Source: Bdellovibrionales bacterium
Lineage (GTDB): Bacteria > Bdellovibrionota > Bdellovibrionia > Bdellovibrionales > Bdellovibrionaceae
Length of the DNA: 64,000 bases
Assembly (NCBI GenBank): GCA_018266295.1
Contig: JAFEAQ010000004.1
Location: 248,001-312,000, forward strand
Direction: 5' to 3'
Every line of letters starts with the position of its first letter. The first letter of the stretch is position 1. The notes under the pieces were generated by a model that ran no database searches, had not been told where the DNA came from, and saw nothing but the letters and a program-made list of their open reading frames with translations. Shown piece after piece: positions 34,552 through 43,594 of this stretch. The translations under genes and the position numbers were made by a program.

Positions 34552-36930
34552 TTATTGATAGTATTCAGTCACTTCAATATAGCCCGAACCACCCGAGCCA
34601 CCAGCCAGTCCGTTAGTTCCGCCAGGCCCAACTGACCCACCAGAACCAACTGAGTACGGGTAGGTTGATGAAGGACTTGAGATAAGAGCTTCGACGTAGC
34701 CGCCCGCACCGCCACCTTTTCCCGAGTAAGTGCTTGCCGAACCGTTAGTACTACCACCGCCGCCTCCAGCGCCAGTATTTGCAACGGCAGACCCACCTAT
34801 AGCATTTGCTTCACCACCAGCACCACCGCCTCCAAATGGCGTACCTGCGCCCATACCGCCATACGGATAGACGGAGCTATAGGAAATTGAAATAGTAGTA
34901 CCTTGACCGTTAGCTCCACTGATCGCAGTTCCAATAGGTCCGGTGCCGAGACTCGCACCACCACCTAATATCCCAGCGCCACCACCAGCAACGAGAAGAC
35001 TCGTCCCAAAAGTAGTATTCCCACCAGTTCCTCCGGCCGTAGGCGAACCCGTGCTGCCGCCCCCGCCCCCGGCACCGCCGCCGACCATACGAATTCGGAT
35101 GTAAGTAACTCCTGCGGGAGTGGTATAAGTACCAGATCCAGAAGTAAATTTTTGAATTGTAGGAGTACGGTTAGTCTTTTGCGAAACGTCCAGCCAATTT
35201 GTACCGTCAGAAACCAACCGCACTACTTCGTAACGAATGTTCAATTTTCTATTGGCAGATCCATCGATAGTATCTGAACCAGCTCTAACTATTGTAACTT
35301 GATTTGTACTACTGTCTGATTTTTTAACTACGAACTCTTTACCAGTCACAATAGACGCTGACGGCAATGTAATAGTAAACCCTCCTGATGAAGCGTCGGC
35401 CTCAACCACATCATCAGTTGAAATTAGTGTCGCAGCTGAAGTTACGGTTCTTACTGATTTAGCATTCGAACTAGGACTTGGGGTATACCCAAGGGCAGAA
35501 GTAATTTGAGCAGCAGTAAGGGCAAACTGCTGGCAAGAGAGCGTATCTGAAATGGTTGAATATGTCAGCTGCTGTCCCGCCATACACGAACCAGAAGCTG
35601 ACAACCAACTCCCTGTTACTGAAGACTGAATATCGGCAATATTTAAATTTGTCCCAGTGCTTACTCTTCCCTTAGCATCAACTGTTAGCTTGGTGTAAGT
35701 TCCGGCAATAACTCCGGTTGTGGTAAGCGTTGGATTTGGATATGTTCCAACCAGATCACCTCCGGCAGTACCTCCAGAACCTGCGCCCGCAATTGCAACA
35801 TTGCTAGCTGAGGTAATTCGTCCTTGGGCATCAACTGTAAAAGTCGCAACTTGCGTCGCAGAACCATAAGTGCCTACTGATACTCCTGTACTAGCAAGAG
35901 AAAGCGTACCCGCAGTGGTAATAGTTCCACCCGCCAAACCGCTACCTGCAGAAATGCTTGTAACAGTTCCACTCGCTGGCCAACCCGTAGATAGAACCTT
36001 ACAGTTTCCTCCACTGCGATCACAAATCGAATCCGTTCGAATAGCGCCCGCCACTTCAAGCTGAGAGCTTGGTGTATTAGTGCCTATTCCCACCTTACCG
36101 GCCGAATCAACATTGATACGTCTATTTCCAGCACCATCGGCAATTATAATGTTGTTACTTAAATTTGGATCAAGCCCCTGAACTCTCGCACCAATAATCG
36201 TATTGTTATTACCAGTGGTAATTCCCAAGCCAGTCGCATATCCAATAGCAGTGTTGTATCCATCACCATCACTTGTTCTGCTATAGTCGTATAGAGAATT
36301 GAAACCTATCGCTATGTTGCCAGACGTAACTGTATTGCCATTAAGGGAATATCCACCAATGCCAATATTAAATGAGCTTGTTGTCCCCCTCAACAAAGAG
36401 TAGTGGCCGAGCCCCACATTGTACGAACCAGTCGTATTAGATATGCCGGCGTTACCTCCAGATGCGACATTACCAACACCGGTTGTATTACTATATAAAC
36501 TAAATGCTCCGACCCCAATATTGAAGGCTCCTGTAGTATTAGCGCGCAAAGACGCGCCACCCACTGCAGTATTGTTAGATCCCGCGGTATTGGCATACAA
36601 AGCTGAATTACCAACCGCGGTATTGGTATTACCGATATCATTTACTTTCAAACTAAACGACCCAACCGCCGTATTTCTTATGCCATCTACATTACTAGTA
36701 AAGGCATCATTTCCGAAAACAACATTAGTATTTGATTCACCCGCGCCCATGCCAACGGTAATACCGTTGATAATCGCATCACCTCCAACAACTTCGAACT
36801 TTGCAGCGGGAGCCGAGGTACCTACCCCAACATTTCCACTATTATAATAAACATTTGATCCACTCGTGGACCACTGAGCATTGGCTGCAGGTAAAAATAA
36901 AAAATGAACAGCAATAAAGACCATCTTCAT
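34552..36930 (-). CDS. Trimeric-fibre-like surface protein with glycine-rich tip
   Basis: A 792-residue exported protein with a signal peptide (about residues 1-18, ending AANA). The head ([20 protein letters not shown]) and about eleven 17-residue repeats ([17 protein letters not shown] type) are near copies of those in the gene at 26488-28371. After the common shaft it has a collar-like beta domain ([29 protein letters not shown]) and a glycine-rich C-terminus of about 190 residues (starts [12 protein letters not shown]), both typical of phage-tail-fibre tips. It is the first gene of the fibre-Rhs-fibre cassette. ATG 36930 is used; an alternative lies at 36924. Confidence 0.78.
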   Translation of the reverse strand: MKMVFIAVHFLFLPAANAQWSTSGSNVYYNSGNVGVGTSAPAAKFEVVGGDAIINGITVGMGAGESNTNVVFGNDAFTSNVDGIRNTAVGSFSLKVNDIGNTNTAVGNSALYANTAGSNNTAVGGASLRANTTGAFNIGVGAFSLYSNTTGVGNVASGGNAGISNTTGSYNVGLGHYSLLRGTTSSFNIGIGGYSLNGNTVTSGNIAIGFNSLYDYSRTSDGDGYNTAIGYATGLGITTGNNNTIIGARVQGLDPNLSNNIIIADGAGNRRINVDSAGKVGIGTNTPSSQLEVAGAIRTDSICDRSGGNCKVLSTGWPASGTVTSISAGSGLAGGTITTAGTLSLASTGVSVGTYGSATQVATFTVDAQGRITSASNVAIAGAGSGGTAGGDLVGTYPNPTLTTTGVIAGTYTKLTVDAKGRVSTGTNLNIADIQSSVTGSWLSASGSCMAGQQLTYSTISDTLSCQQFALTAAQITSALGYTPSPSSNAKSVRTVTSAATLISTDDVVEADASSGGFTITLPSASIVTGKEFVVKKSDSSTNQVTIVRAGSDTIDGSANRKLNIRYEVVRLVSDGTNWLDVSQKTNRTPTIQKFTSGSGTYTTPAGVTYIRIRMVGGGAGGGGGSTGSPTAGGTGGNTTFGTSLLVAGGGAGILGGGASLGTGPIGTAISGANGQGTTISISYSSVYPYGGMGAGTPFGGGGAGGEANAIGGSAVANTGAGGGGGSTNGSASTYSGKGGGAGGYVEALISSPSSTYPYSVGSGGSVGPGGTNGLAGGSGGSGYIEVTEYYQ
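36140..36732 (-). repeat. 17-residue (51-base) protein repeats in fibre gene 1
   Basis: About eleven imperfect copies of the same N-x-x-x-G...N-T-T-G unit as in fibre gene 2. DNA of the shared shaft of both genes differs mainly at synonymous positions. Confidence 0.8.
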
Positions 36931-37140
36931 ACAAACCACATCTTTCGAATTCTTGTAGGTTTTGAAACGAACAGTTTGAACTTTGATAGTCTCTAGATTT
37001 TGTGTTTATGTGGTCAATGCTATTTATAAATTTATATAGTTTATAGGACCATTAGACTGACGAACTAGATTTTCATCTAGTACAAGTTCTTCCCATATTT
37101 TTATTTAAGCTCGCAATTCAAATAAATATTTTGTGAGCTT

Positions 37141-37189
37141 AGATTGAAAATCAAAACCCCGCTCATAACGGGGTTTTGATTTTCAATCT
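37141..37189 (-). terminator. 21-bp perfect inverted repeat, terminator of the DUF1254 lipoprotein gene
   Basis: AGATTGAAAATCAAAACCCCG and its exact reverse complement flank a 7-base loop (CTCATAA). The stem contains a T-rich arm, so it works as a terminator for the minus-strand gene ending at 37199. It is much longer than a standard terminator. Confidence 0.85.
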
Positions 37190-37198
37190 CTTGAATTA

Positions 37199-38665
37199 TT
37201 ACTGCTGATCTAACAAGGCTGTTCTACCCACTCGTGGTGCGGGGCTAACCTTTTCAATGCCCGGCATCTTCCATGTGCCGTTTAAGGCCGTTTCTTTTGG
37301 CCAATACAGACGCGCAATCAGACTGAATTGATCTTTCGGGGCTGGGAGCCAGTTGGCCTCTTTCGCTTTGCCTGGTGATTTGTTTTGAATATACAAATCC
37401 AGGGACCCGTCGGCATTGTATTTCAGTTTGTCATGGCCATTGATCGCAAAGCGATTGATGGGATTCTTCACTAGGCTTTGATGAGGTGTATACGCCGTCA
37501 ACGACCAGAAGCCACTCACTGGAGGTAGATTTTCCTTCGTGAGGTGAATTCTGTAATTGTTTTTTCCGGTGAGCGGATTGCCATTCGCATCTGTCGTCGC
37601 ACGCGGATAAAGGGCGTCAGCATCTAAGTTCGCGCCCAACCCAAACATCGCAATAACTGCACGATGTTTGTAGTCCGTTCCATACAAACCAACATGGCGA
37701 GAGTACGCCCAGCCATCTTTCTTTTCGATGCCGTTCATATCACGGCCTTCGGCCACGATCTCTGCCATCCCTTGACGAGCACCTTCTTCCAGTGCGCGAC
37801 GTCCCTCTTCAGAAAGCGCGCTTGGGTCGTAGGTTTTGCCTGGAATAATTCCTAGGCCAGCAAATCTTCTCAAAGTGTCGCCATCAGCAGCTGCCGGTGG
37901 ATTTGTTTTAAAGAGCTCGGCCATTCTCGAGAAGAATGCCGCTCCACTCATGTTAGCAACCTGTTTTGCAGGGGCTGTTCTCGTATCCACATTCGGAGAA
38001 ACCTCCACTGTTGGCGGACGATAGTCTTTTCCCAAATAACTGAGCGGTCGCAGGGAAAGATTATCCTGCCATGCTTGAACATTCTTTATGTCAGCTTTTC
38101 CGTTATAAGCCATTCGCGCCATCACCCACACCATATTCGTTGGTGCATCGACGCGTTTTAACTCTTTAGGAAGCTCACCCTTCCATGAAGGACCCACGAT
38201 CACGTAGTTTTGCTCTCCCGTTCCAGTGGTTCTTGAACCCGGAGAGAAAAAGACATTCGTGTAAGCATCCAGCATCGGCACAAGGAAATACCTTTTATTA
38301 GAATCTGGAATCGAAAGGACCTGAGGCTCTTTAGAAAGATCTAACCAAGCCATGGAATAGAGCGTATCCACATTCGGAGAAACAACGTCTGTAAACGTGT
38401 CGTCAGGCGACTCCCTGAAGTGAGCAAACTGGTTGATCGGAGCTTTAGCTCCAGAGCGCTCCGTGGATGGGCTCGCAACCCCGGTTCCTACATCCTTAGA
38501 AGCATCCATCAAAACGAGTGGGTAGCCATAGATATAGGCTTCTTTCGCCATTTGCCGGATATCATCCGGGTTTTTGGCAACTTTGGGTTTCGAAGAGCAA
38601 CCGCCGGCTGCAAAAATCGCCGTGGCTAAAGCCGCGACTATCAGAGAACTCAAAGATGATTTCAT
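37199..38665 (-). CDS. DUF1254/DUF1214 lipoprotein
   Basis: A 488-residue lipoprotein: signal with lipobox (AAGGC, Cys at about 23), then the DUF1254 domain (AYIYGYPLVLMDASK, SPNVDTLYSMAWLDL) and the DUF1214 domain (GFWSLTAYTPHQSL, YNADGSLDLYI). It is a diverged paralogue of the exported protein at 3795-5234, but lipid-anchored. It is divergent from ndk and ends at a very long hairpin. Function is unknown for the family. Confidence 0.87.
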   Translation of the reverse strand: MKSSLSSLIVAALATAIFAAGGCSSKPKVAKNPDDIRQMAKEAYIYGYPLVLMDASKDVGTGVASPSTERSGAKAPINQFAHFRESPDDTFTDVVSPNVDTLYSMAWLDLSKEPQVLSIPDSNKRYFLVPMLDAYTNVFFSPGSRTTGTGEQNYVIVGPSWKGELPKELKRVDAPTNMVWVMARMAYNGKADIKNVQAWQDNLSLRPLSYLGKDYRPPTVEVSPNVDTRTAPAKQVANMSGAAFFSRMAELFKTNPPAAADGDTLRRFAGLGIIPGKTYDPSALSEEGRRALEEGARQGMAEIVAEGRDMNGIEKKDGWAYSRHVGLYGTDYKHRAVIAMFGLGANLDADALYPRATTDANGNPLTGKNNYRIHLTKENLPPVSGFWSLTAYTPHQSLVKNPINRFAINGHDKLKYNADGSLDLYIQNKSPGKAKEANWLPAPKDQFSLIARLYWPKETALNGTWKMPGIEKVSPAPRVGRTALLDQQ

Positions 38666-38816
38666 AAAATCTCCTCTATTGGGTTTTAAGGCCCCAATAT
38701 TGTCTCGAGGGAAGATTTCAAAACTGGGAAAGATCCATGAAATTCCATGGACAGGCTGGGCTTATTTGGTTAAAACCCAGTGATCTTAAATTCAATTTAA
38801 CACAAGGAGTCAACTA

Positions 38817-39242
38817 ATGGCTGTTGAGCAAACATTCTCAATCATTAAACCAAACGCAATGAAGAAAAACGCTATCGGCGATATCGTTAGCATGTTCGAA
38901 GCAAACGGTTTGAAAATCGCTGCTGCGAAAATCCAAATCTTGTCAAAATCTAAAGCTGAAGAGTTCTACGCTGAACACAAAGCTCGTCCTTTCTTCGGTG
39001 AATTGGTTAGCTTCATGACTTCTGGCCCTGTAATGCTTATGTGCTTGCAAGGTGAAGGCGCAGTTTTGAAAAACCGCGAAATCATGGGTGCAACTGATCC
39101 TAAAAAAGCTAACGCTGGCACAGTTCGCGCTAAGTTCGGTGACAACGTTGGTGAAAACGCTGTTCACGGTTCTGACTCTGCTGAGTCTGCAGCTCGTGAG
39201 CTTGCTTTGTTCTTCGAAAAACAAGAAATCTGCAACGTATAG
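38817..39242 (+). CDS. ndk: Nucleoside diphosphate kinase
   Basis: A 141-residue enzyme that transfers the gamma-phosphate of ATP to nucleoside diphosphates through a phosphohistidine. It begins [15 protein letters not shown] ([15 protein letters not shown]), and the active-site His is in [15 protein letters not shown]. Length is normal (about 140). The ribosome site AAGGAG is 8 bases before ATG. An RNA methyltransferase gene follows 11 bases after its stop and may be co-transcribed. Confidence 0.98.
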   Translation: MAVEQTFSIIKPNAMKKNAIGDIVSMFEANGLKIAAAKIQILSKSKAEEFYAEHKARPFFGELVSFMTSGPVMLMCLQGEGAVLKNREIMGATDPKKANAGTVRAKFGDNVGENAVHGSDSAESAARELALFFEKQEICNV

Positions 39243-39253
39243 TCGCGGAATAG

Positions 39254-40429
39254 ATGTCGTCACGGGGACAACAGATCACTGTCACGATAGAAAAACTGGC
39301 CATCGGCGGTTCGGGCATTGCCCGCCACGATGGCTTTGTTGTTTTTGTGCCTGACGCCGCCCCCGGCGATGAACTTCTCGTTGAAATCACCCTGAAGAAG
39401 AAAAACTTCGCTGAAGCTCAAATCGTTCAGGTTTTAAAACCCGGTCCTTCACGCAGAACTCCTCCTTGCCCGATCGCAGATCGTTGCGGTGGATGTAACT
39501 GGCAACACCTTGAAGAGTCCGAACAGCGTCAGCAAAAACAAATCATGGTCCAAGAGATTTTAAAAAAATTTTTACCGGGCCACGATTTCAATTACCTCCC
39601 GATTCAGAAAAGTCCTTCACTCCGTTATCGCAATCGTATTCAGCCGAAATACCATCGTGGTAAATTCGGTTTCTTCGCAAGAAGAAGCCACGAAATCGTC
39701 GAGGCCCCAGATTGCCCCATCACTGAAGAGAAGATCACCAACGAGTTTGCCCGTATTAAATCTGAAATGGATAAGAAGTACGCGAACTCCAAAGATATTC
39801 AGCGTCTTGAAATTTATTTGGATCAGTACGAGAAGCCTCAGTGGCTTTTAATGGGCGAAGAAAAAGAAGGTGTTGGCTTCTCACAAGTAAATCGTTTTCA
39901 AAATGAAGACCTCTTGCGAACGGCGCTCGACTGGAGTCGAGGCCCTCAATATGAACGTATTTTTGATCTTTATGCTGGCAGCGGAAATTTTACTTTCCCC
40001 CTCGCTGCTCAATATCCGAATCTTCCGGTCACCGCTGCGGAACTAGACTCCAAGCTGGTTCAACGAGCGAAAGATAAAATTCAAAAGGACGACTCTCTCA
40101 ATAAACGAGTGCTGTTCTATTTGTCTGATGTCGAATCGTTCATGAAGAAAACAAAGTTCCAGCCGAAGGACCTGGTTTTGTTAGATCCTCCTCGTGCGGG
40201 AGCGGATGAAGCCGTTATGCAAGCGCTTGCACGCGCCGGTGTAGAGCGAATTATCTATATTAGTTGTCATCCGGCCTCCCTTGCGCGCGATTTGAAGTAT
40301 TTTTTCGCCACTCAAGAACAAACGTCTAGCTCACGCAAACTCAAATTGCGCCGAGTCCAATGCTTCGAAATGTTTCCGCAAACCGACCACGTCGAGACCA
40401 TAGCAGAGCTAGCCGTTGACACTCTGTGA
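39254..40429 (+). CDS. m5U RNA methyltransferase, RlmD/TrmA-like with Fe-S site
   Basis: A 391-residue SAM-dependent methyltransferase. An N-terminal TRAM RNA-binding domain (about 5-60, IEKLAIGGSGIARHDGFVVF) precedes a Fe-S cluster motif Cys-x5-Cys-x2-Cys (CPIADRCGGC) with a fourth Cys further on (APDCPI). The SAM site is FDLYAGSGNFTFPLA, and the catalytic region has LDPPRAG and YISCHPASLARD with the nucleophilic Cys. It makes 5-methyluridine in 23S rRNA (RlmD type) or similar. Homologues named RlmD are about 430 residues; this one is a little short. Exact target uridine is inferred. Confidence 0.87.
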   Translation: MSSRGQQITVTIEKLAIGGSGIARHDGFVVFVPDAAPGDELLVEITLKKKNFAEAQIVQVLKPGPSRRTPPCPIADRCGGCNWQHLEESEQRQQKQIMVQEILKKFLPGHDFNYLPIQKSPSLRYRNRIQPKYHRGKFGFFARRSHEIVEAPDCPITEEKITNEFARIKSEMDKKYANSKDIQRLEIYLDQYEKPQWLLMGEEKEGVGFSQVNRFQNEDLLRTALDWSRGPQYERIFDLYAGSGNFTFPLAAQYPNLPVTAAELDSKLVQRAKDKIQKDDSLNKRVLFYLSDVESFMKKTKFQPKDLVLLDPPRAGADEAVMQALARAGVERIIYISCHPASLARDLKYFFATQEQTSSSRKLKLRRVQCFEMFPQTDHVETIAELAVDTL

Positions 40430-40450
40430 GTGAGTGCTTAACTTGGTTAC

Positions 40451-41206
40451 ATGGCCAAAATAATCCTGACTTTCTCACTATTTATCTTAGCTGCTTGTGC
40501 AACTACCAGCGCATCAGACTCAGAAAAAGCTGAACTCTTCTTACAGATGGGTAGTACACAATTTGGCAATGGCAACTATCCTGCGGCACTCAGCGCTCTA
40601 CTAAAAGCCGAGGAGCTAGATCCAAAAAATCCTGCAATTCAAAATAATCTCGGACTGGTGTACTTCATGCGCCAACGTTACGATCTTGCAGAGAAACACA
40701 TGCGTAAAGCTATTGGTCTGAATCCCAAATACAGCGAAGCGCGTAACAACTTAAGCCGCGTCCTGATCGAAGAAGGAAAGTTTTCCGAAGCGGAAAAAGA
40801 GGTTCAGATCGTGATCGATGATTTGACATATCCGTCCGTCGACAAGGCTTACGTCAACATGGGGCTCGCTCAGTTCAATCAAAAAAACTATAAAGATGCG
40901 AAAGAGAGCTTCCTACACGCGATCAACGCTTCTCGCGACAACTGCATTGCAAACGCTTATTACGGGCGTTCCTTTTTCGAAATGAAAGAATACGACAAAG
41001 CCGCACCAGCACTCGATACTGCCATTGGGTTCTGCCAGCGCGCTCTTTACGATGAACCTCACTACTACAGCGCTCTGACCTACTATCGCTTGGGCGATAA
41101 GGATAAATCAATGGCGCGTTTTTCTGAAATTGTGAAGCTGTATCCGGAAGGTAAATACCGAGAGAAATCTAAGGCGATGCTTGATATGCTAAGGAAGGCA
41201 GAATAA
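40451..41206 (+). CDS. TPR lipoprotein, PilF/PilW-like
   Basis: A 251-residue lipoprotein with lipobox LAAC (Cys at about 15), then about five tandem TPR units (for example YPAALSALLKAEELDPKNPA, YDLAEKHMRKAIGLNPKYSE). PilF/PilW proteins are outer-membrane pilotins for the type IV pilus secretin. It is followed directly by the RodZ-like gene (TAATG overlap), which suggests a pilus or cell-envelope role; a TPR lipoprotein for another envelope machine is possible. Confidence 0.72.
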   Translation: MAKIILTFSLFILAACATTSASDSEKAELFLQMGSTQFGNGNYPAALSALLKAEELDPKNPAIQNNLGLVYFMRQRYDLAEKHMRKAIGLNPKYSEARNNLSRVLIEEGKFSEAEKEVQIVIDDLTYPSVDKAYVNMGLAQFNQKNYKDAKESFLHAINASRDNCIANAYYGRSFFEMKEYDKAAPALDTAIGFCQRALYDEPHYYSALTYYRLGDKDKSMARFSEIVKLYPEGKYREKSKAMLDMLRKAE

Positions 41207-42276
41207 TGAAACGCACCGGGGAGATCCTCAAGAAAGCCAGAGAACAAAAGGGACTTTCAATCAATGAAATCGCCCTTTCATTGAAAATCAGCAGCAAGGT
41301 TTTGAAAGCGATCGAGGACGGTGATGCGAATCAACTTCCTGCAAAGACTTTCCTTCGTGGTTTCGTGCAAAGTTATGCGAACTACCTGCGCCTGGACGTG
41401 AACGAAGTCTTGCGCATTTTCCAAGATGAAATGGGCACTACAAAGCCGAGCCCATTGATTCAAATGCCTGAGCAAGATTCCACATTGGAATCCATGCAAC
41501 AAGATAAAAAGGGCTCAGAGTCGACGCAACAAACTCCTCGTGGCTCTACTCCTGCTCAGGAGAAAACCTATAGCAATCTCGCCAACAAAAATAGCAACTC
41601 TAAGACAGTCACGTTTACAGCGCTTGGCTTGGTTCTTGTTGGTTTGATTGTTTTCACTAAGAAGATGATTGATAAGTATCAAAAAGAGGGTGCTGTCTCG
41701 GAGGTCGAAGTCACGACTCCGCTGCCGCCTTCTGAGGCGACTCCGGAGCCAAATGCTCCTGCCGCAGAAGCAGCTATGGGCTTAGCTCAACCGTCTCCAT
41801 CACCAATGGCGACCGCAATGAGCACTCCACTCAGCACACCAACTCCTTTTCACACTCCAGCAGCAACAGCTACACCAGTCGCGACAGCAACGCCAAAAGT
41901 GACGCCAACTCCTACACCGGTTCACTCAGCAACTCCGACGCCGACTCCTAAACCAAGTCCGTCACCAACTGCGACGCCGACCGCAACACCGACTCCAAGT
42001 CCATCACCAAGTGCGTCGCCAACAGTTTCACCAACTCCGGCAAACAAACCGGTTGAAGTTATCCTCGAAGCCTTGGATAACGTTGAGGTGGAAGTCTCGA
42101 CAAAAGATGGAAAAACAGAGAAAATTACTTTGAGCGCAGAGCAAGTACATACTTTCAAAAGTAAAACGGGTCTCAAACTCAACATCAGCAATGGTGGCGC
42201 TGTTAATGTCATCGTTAACGGAAAAGATCTTGGTATTCCAGGAAACCTCGGTAAACCGGTAAAATTAAATTTCTAA
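41206..42276 (+). CDS. RodZ-like HTH membrane protein with long Pro/Thr/Ser linker
   Basis: A 356-residue single-span protein. The N-terminal HTH_25 domain (residues about 5-75, GEILKKAREQKGLSINEIAL, then PAKTFLRGFVQSYANYL) is cytosolic. One membrane helix (about 126-150, ALGLVLVGLIVF) leads to a periplasmic linker of about 85 residues made of Pro, Thr, Ser and Ala (about 190-280). The C-terminal domain (about 282-356) is beta-rich (VEVILEALDNVEVEVS) as in RodZ/DUF4115. RodZ links MreB to the elongation machinery. It overlaps the upstream lipoprotein gene. The order of domains fits RodZ. Confidence 0.8.
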   Translation: MKRTGEILKKAREQKGLSINEIALSLKISSKVLKAIEDGDANQLPAKTFLRGFVQSYANYLRLDVNEVLRIFQDEMGTTKPSPLIQMPEQDSTLESMQQDKKGSESTQQTPRGSTPAQEKTYSNLANKNSNSKTVTFTALGLVLVGLIVFTKKMIDKYQKEGAVSEVEVTTPLPPSEATPEPNAPAAEAAMGLAQPSPSPMATAMSTPLSTPTPFHTPAATATPVATATPKVTPTPTPVHSATPTPTPKPSPSPTATPTATPTPSPSPSASPTVSPTPANKPVEVILEALDNVEVEVSTKDGKTEKITLSAEQVHTFKSKTGLKLNISNGGAVNVIVNGKDLGIPGNLGKPVKLNF

Positions 42277-42277
42277 A

Positions 42278-43594
42278 GTGCGACAGTTTTTACAGATTTG
42301 GATCCTCAGTTTGCTCTTCAAAATCGGACTCGCGGCTTTACTCCCGCTGAGTCCCGATGAGGCCTACTATTGGATGTGGTCGCACCACATGCAGCTCAGT
42401 TACTTCGACCACCCCCCATTTGTCGCTTGGTTATTTTATTTAGGACATTGGCTTGAGCCTTACGGTCAGCTATTACGCTTGCCGACGGTTCTCATTGGTC
42501 ATCTGACGTTTCTGGTCTGGTATTATATTTTAAAACCGCAATTTTCCTGGGATAAATATAAGTACTGGTATGCACTTGCCTTCTTCTCTCCCCTCGTAGG
42601 CTTTGGCTCTATGGTGGGAACGCCGGATGTACCGCTTTTGCTCTTTTGGTCGCTGGCGATTTATTTCTTTCAGCAGTGTTTGTACCACCAAAAAGCCCGC
42701 GATTATTTCCTGCTTGGAGCTTCACTTGGTTTAGGTTTCTGCAGCAAGTATCACATCGTCCTTTTTGTTCCTTTCATCTTAGCCTATTTGCTATTTGAAA
42801 AGCGCTGGCGCGAAGTTTCTCTGAAGAAGCTCTTGCTGACAGTGGCGGGCGGACTGCTCTGCTCGCTCCCTGTGATTATGTGGAATATTCAAAACGATTT
42901 TGCTTCGTTCAGATTTCAGATTGACCACGGTCTTGGTAAAGCCAACTGGACACCGGATTGGACGCTGGGATACGTCGCTGCTGAAGTTATTCTTCTTTTC
43001 CCAGCGGTGATTTATGCGGCCCTTCGAGCAAAACCACCGCGGGATTTTAAATTCTTGCAGTATCTCGGCTGGGGTCCGCTTTTATTTTTCTTTCTTTCAT
43101 CCTTCCGCGGAACTGTGGAGCTCAATTGGCCAAATACGGCGTTCCCGGTGATTTTTGCCTTGGTCCTTTTTGCGCCGAATGCCAAGAAGGTTGCTCTATG
43201 GACCTCAGGATTCTGGCTTGCGTTTTATATCTTCGGATTTTCATCTGCTCTTTTGCTGCCTAAGAACAATCCGGTGGCAAAACCCTTCCGCGAGCAATTC
43301 CGTTTCCGGCCGCTCGCTAGTCTGCAGCAGGAATATCAACCCCTTTATGCAGGCACCTATCAGATCGCTTCCACTATTTGGTACGAAAACAAGACACCTA
43401 TCTACAAACTTCGCGACATGAGCCGCCACGATTTCTACGACTCTCTCCCGCAATCTTTGCCGCAGGAAGACAGTTTCTATCTTGTCCAAGAAAATTGGAG
43501 CGAGATACCTGACTGGGTCGAAAAAGCAGGGTATAAAATCTCTGTAGTAAAAGAAATTGAGCCGTTTTTCTTAGTCGTGAAGGTTTCTAAATGA
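42278..43594 (+). CDS. Glycosyltransferase family 39-like (ArnT/PMT-type) membrane protein
   Basis: A 438-residue inner-membrane protein with about ten hydrophobic segments. The first loop has the GT39/ArnT-type motif LSPDEAYYWMWSHHM, with the acidic residue that binds the polyprenyl-phosphate-linked donor, then SYFDHPPFVAW. Such enzymes move a sugar from undecaprenyl phosphate to lipid A, protein or other envelope glycans. GTG 42278 is used; the family N-terminus starts there. It is between the RodZ-like gene and the PHP-like gene (overlapping ATGA). The substrate is not known. Confidence 0.82.
   Translation: MRQFLQIWILSLLFKIGLAALLPLSPDEAYYWMWSHHMQLSYFDHPPFVAWLFYLGHWLEPYGQLLRLPTVLIGHLTFLVWYYILKPQFSWDKYKYWYALAFFSPLVGFGSMVGTPDVPLLLFWSLAIYFFQQCLYHQKARDYFLLGASLGLGFCSKYHIVLFVPFILAYLLFEKRWREVSLKKLLLTVAGGLLCSLPVIMWNIQNDFASFRFQIDHGLGKANWTPDWTLGYVAAEVILLFPAVIYAALRAKPPRDFKFLQYLGWGPLLFFFLSSFRGTVELNWPNTAFPVIFALVLFAPNAKKVALWTSGFWLAFYIFGFSSALLLPKNNPVAKPFREQFRFRPLASLQQEYQPLYAGTYQIASTIWYENKTPIYKLRDMSRHDFYDSLPQSLPQEDSFYLVQENWSEIPDWVEKAGYKISVVKEIEPFFLVVKVSK

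Noticed and set aside
36140..36732. Regular 51-base repeats that might suggest a CRISPR array or minisatellite
   Set aside because: Copies are imperfect, in frame and without spacers; they encode the fibre shaft.
36419..36847. 142-codon frame on the plus strand rich in Pro, Val and Ala
   Set aside because: It is the mirror of the 17-residue fibre repeats on the minus strand.
26488..36930. Phage or transposon origin of the AT-rich island
   Set aside because: No integrase, transposase, capsid gene or terminal repeats were seen; the fibre similarity to phage tails is shared with cellular adhesins.
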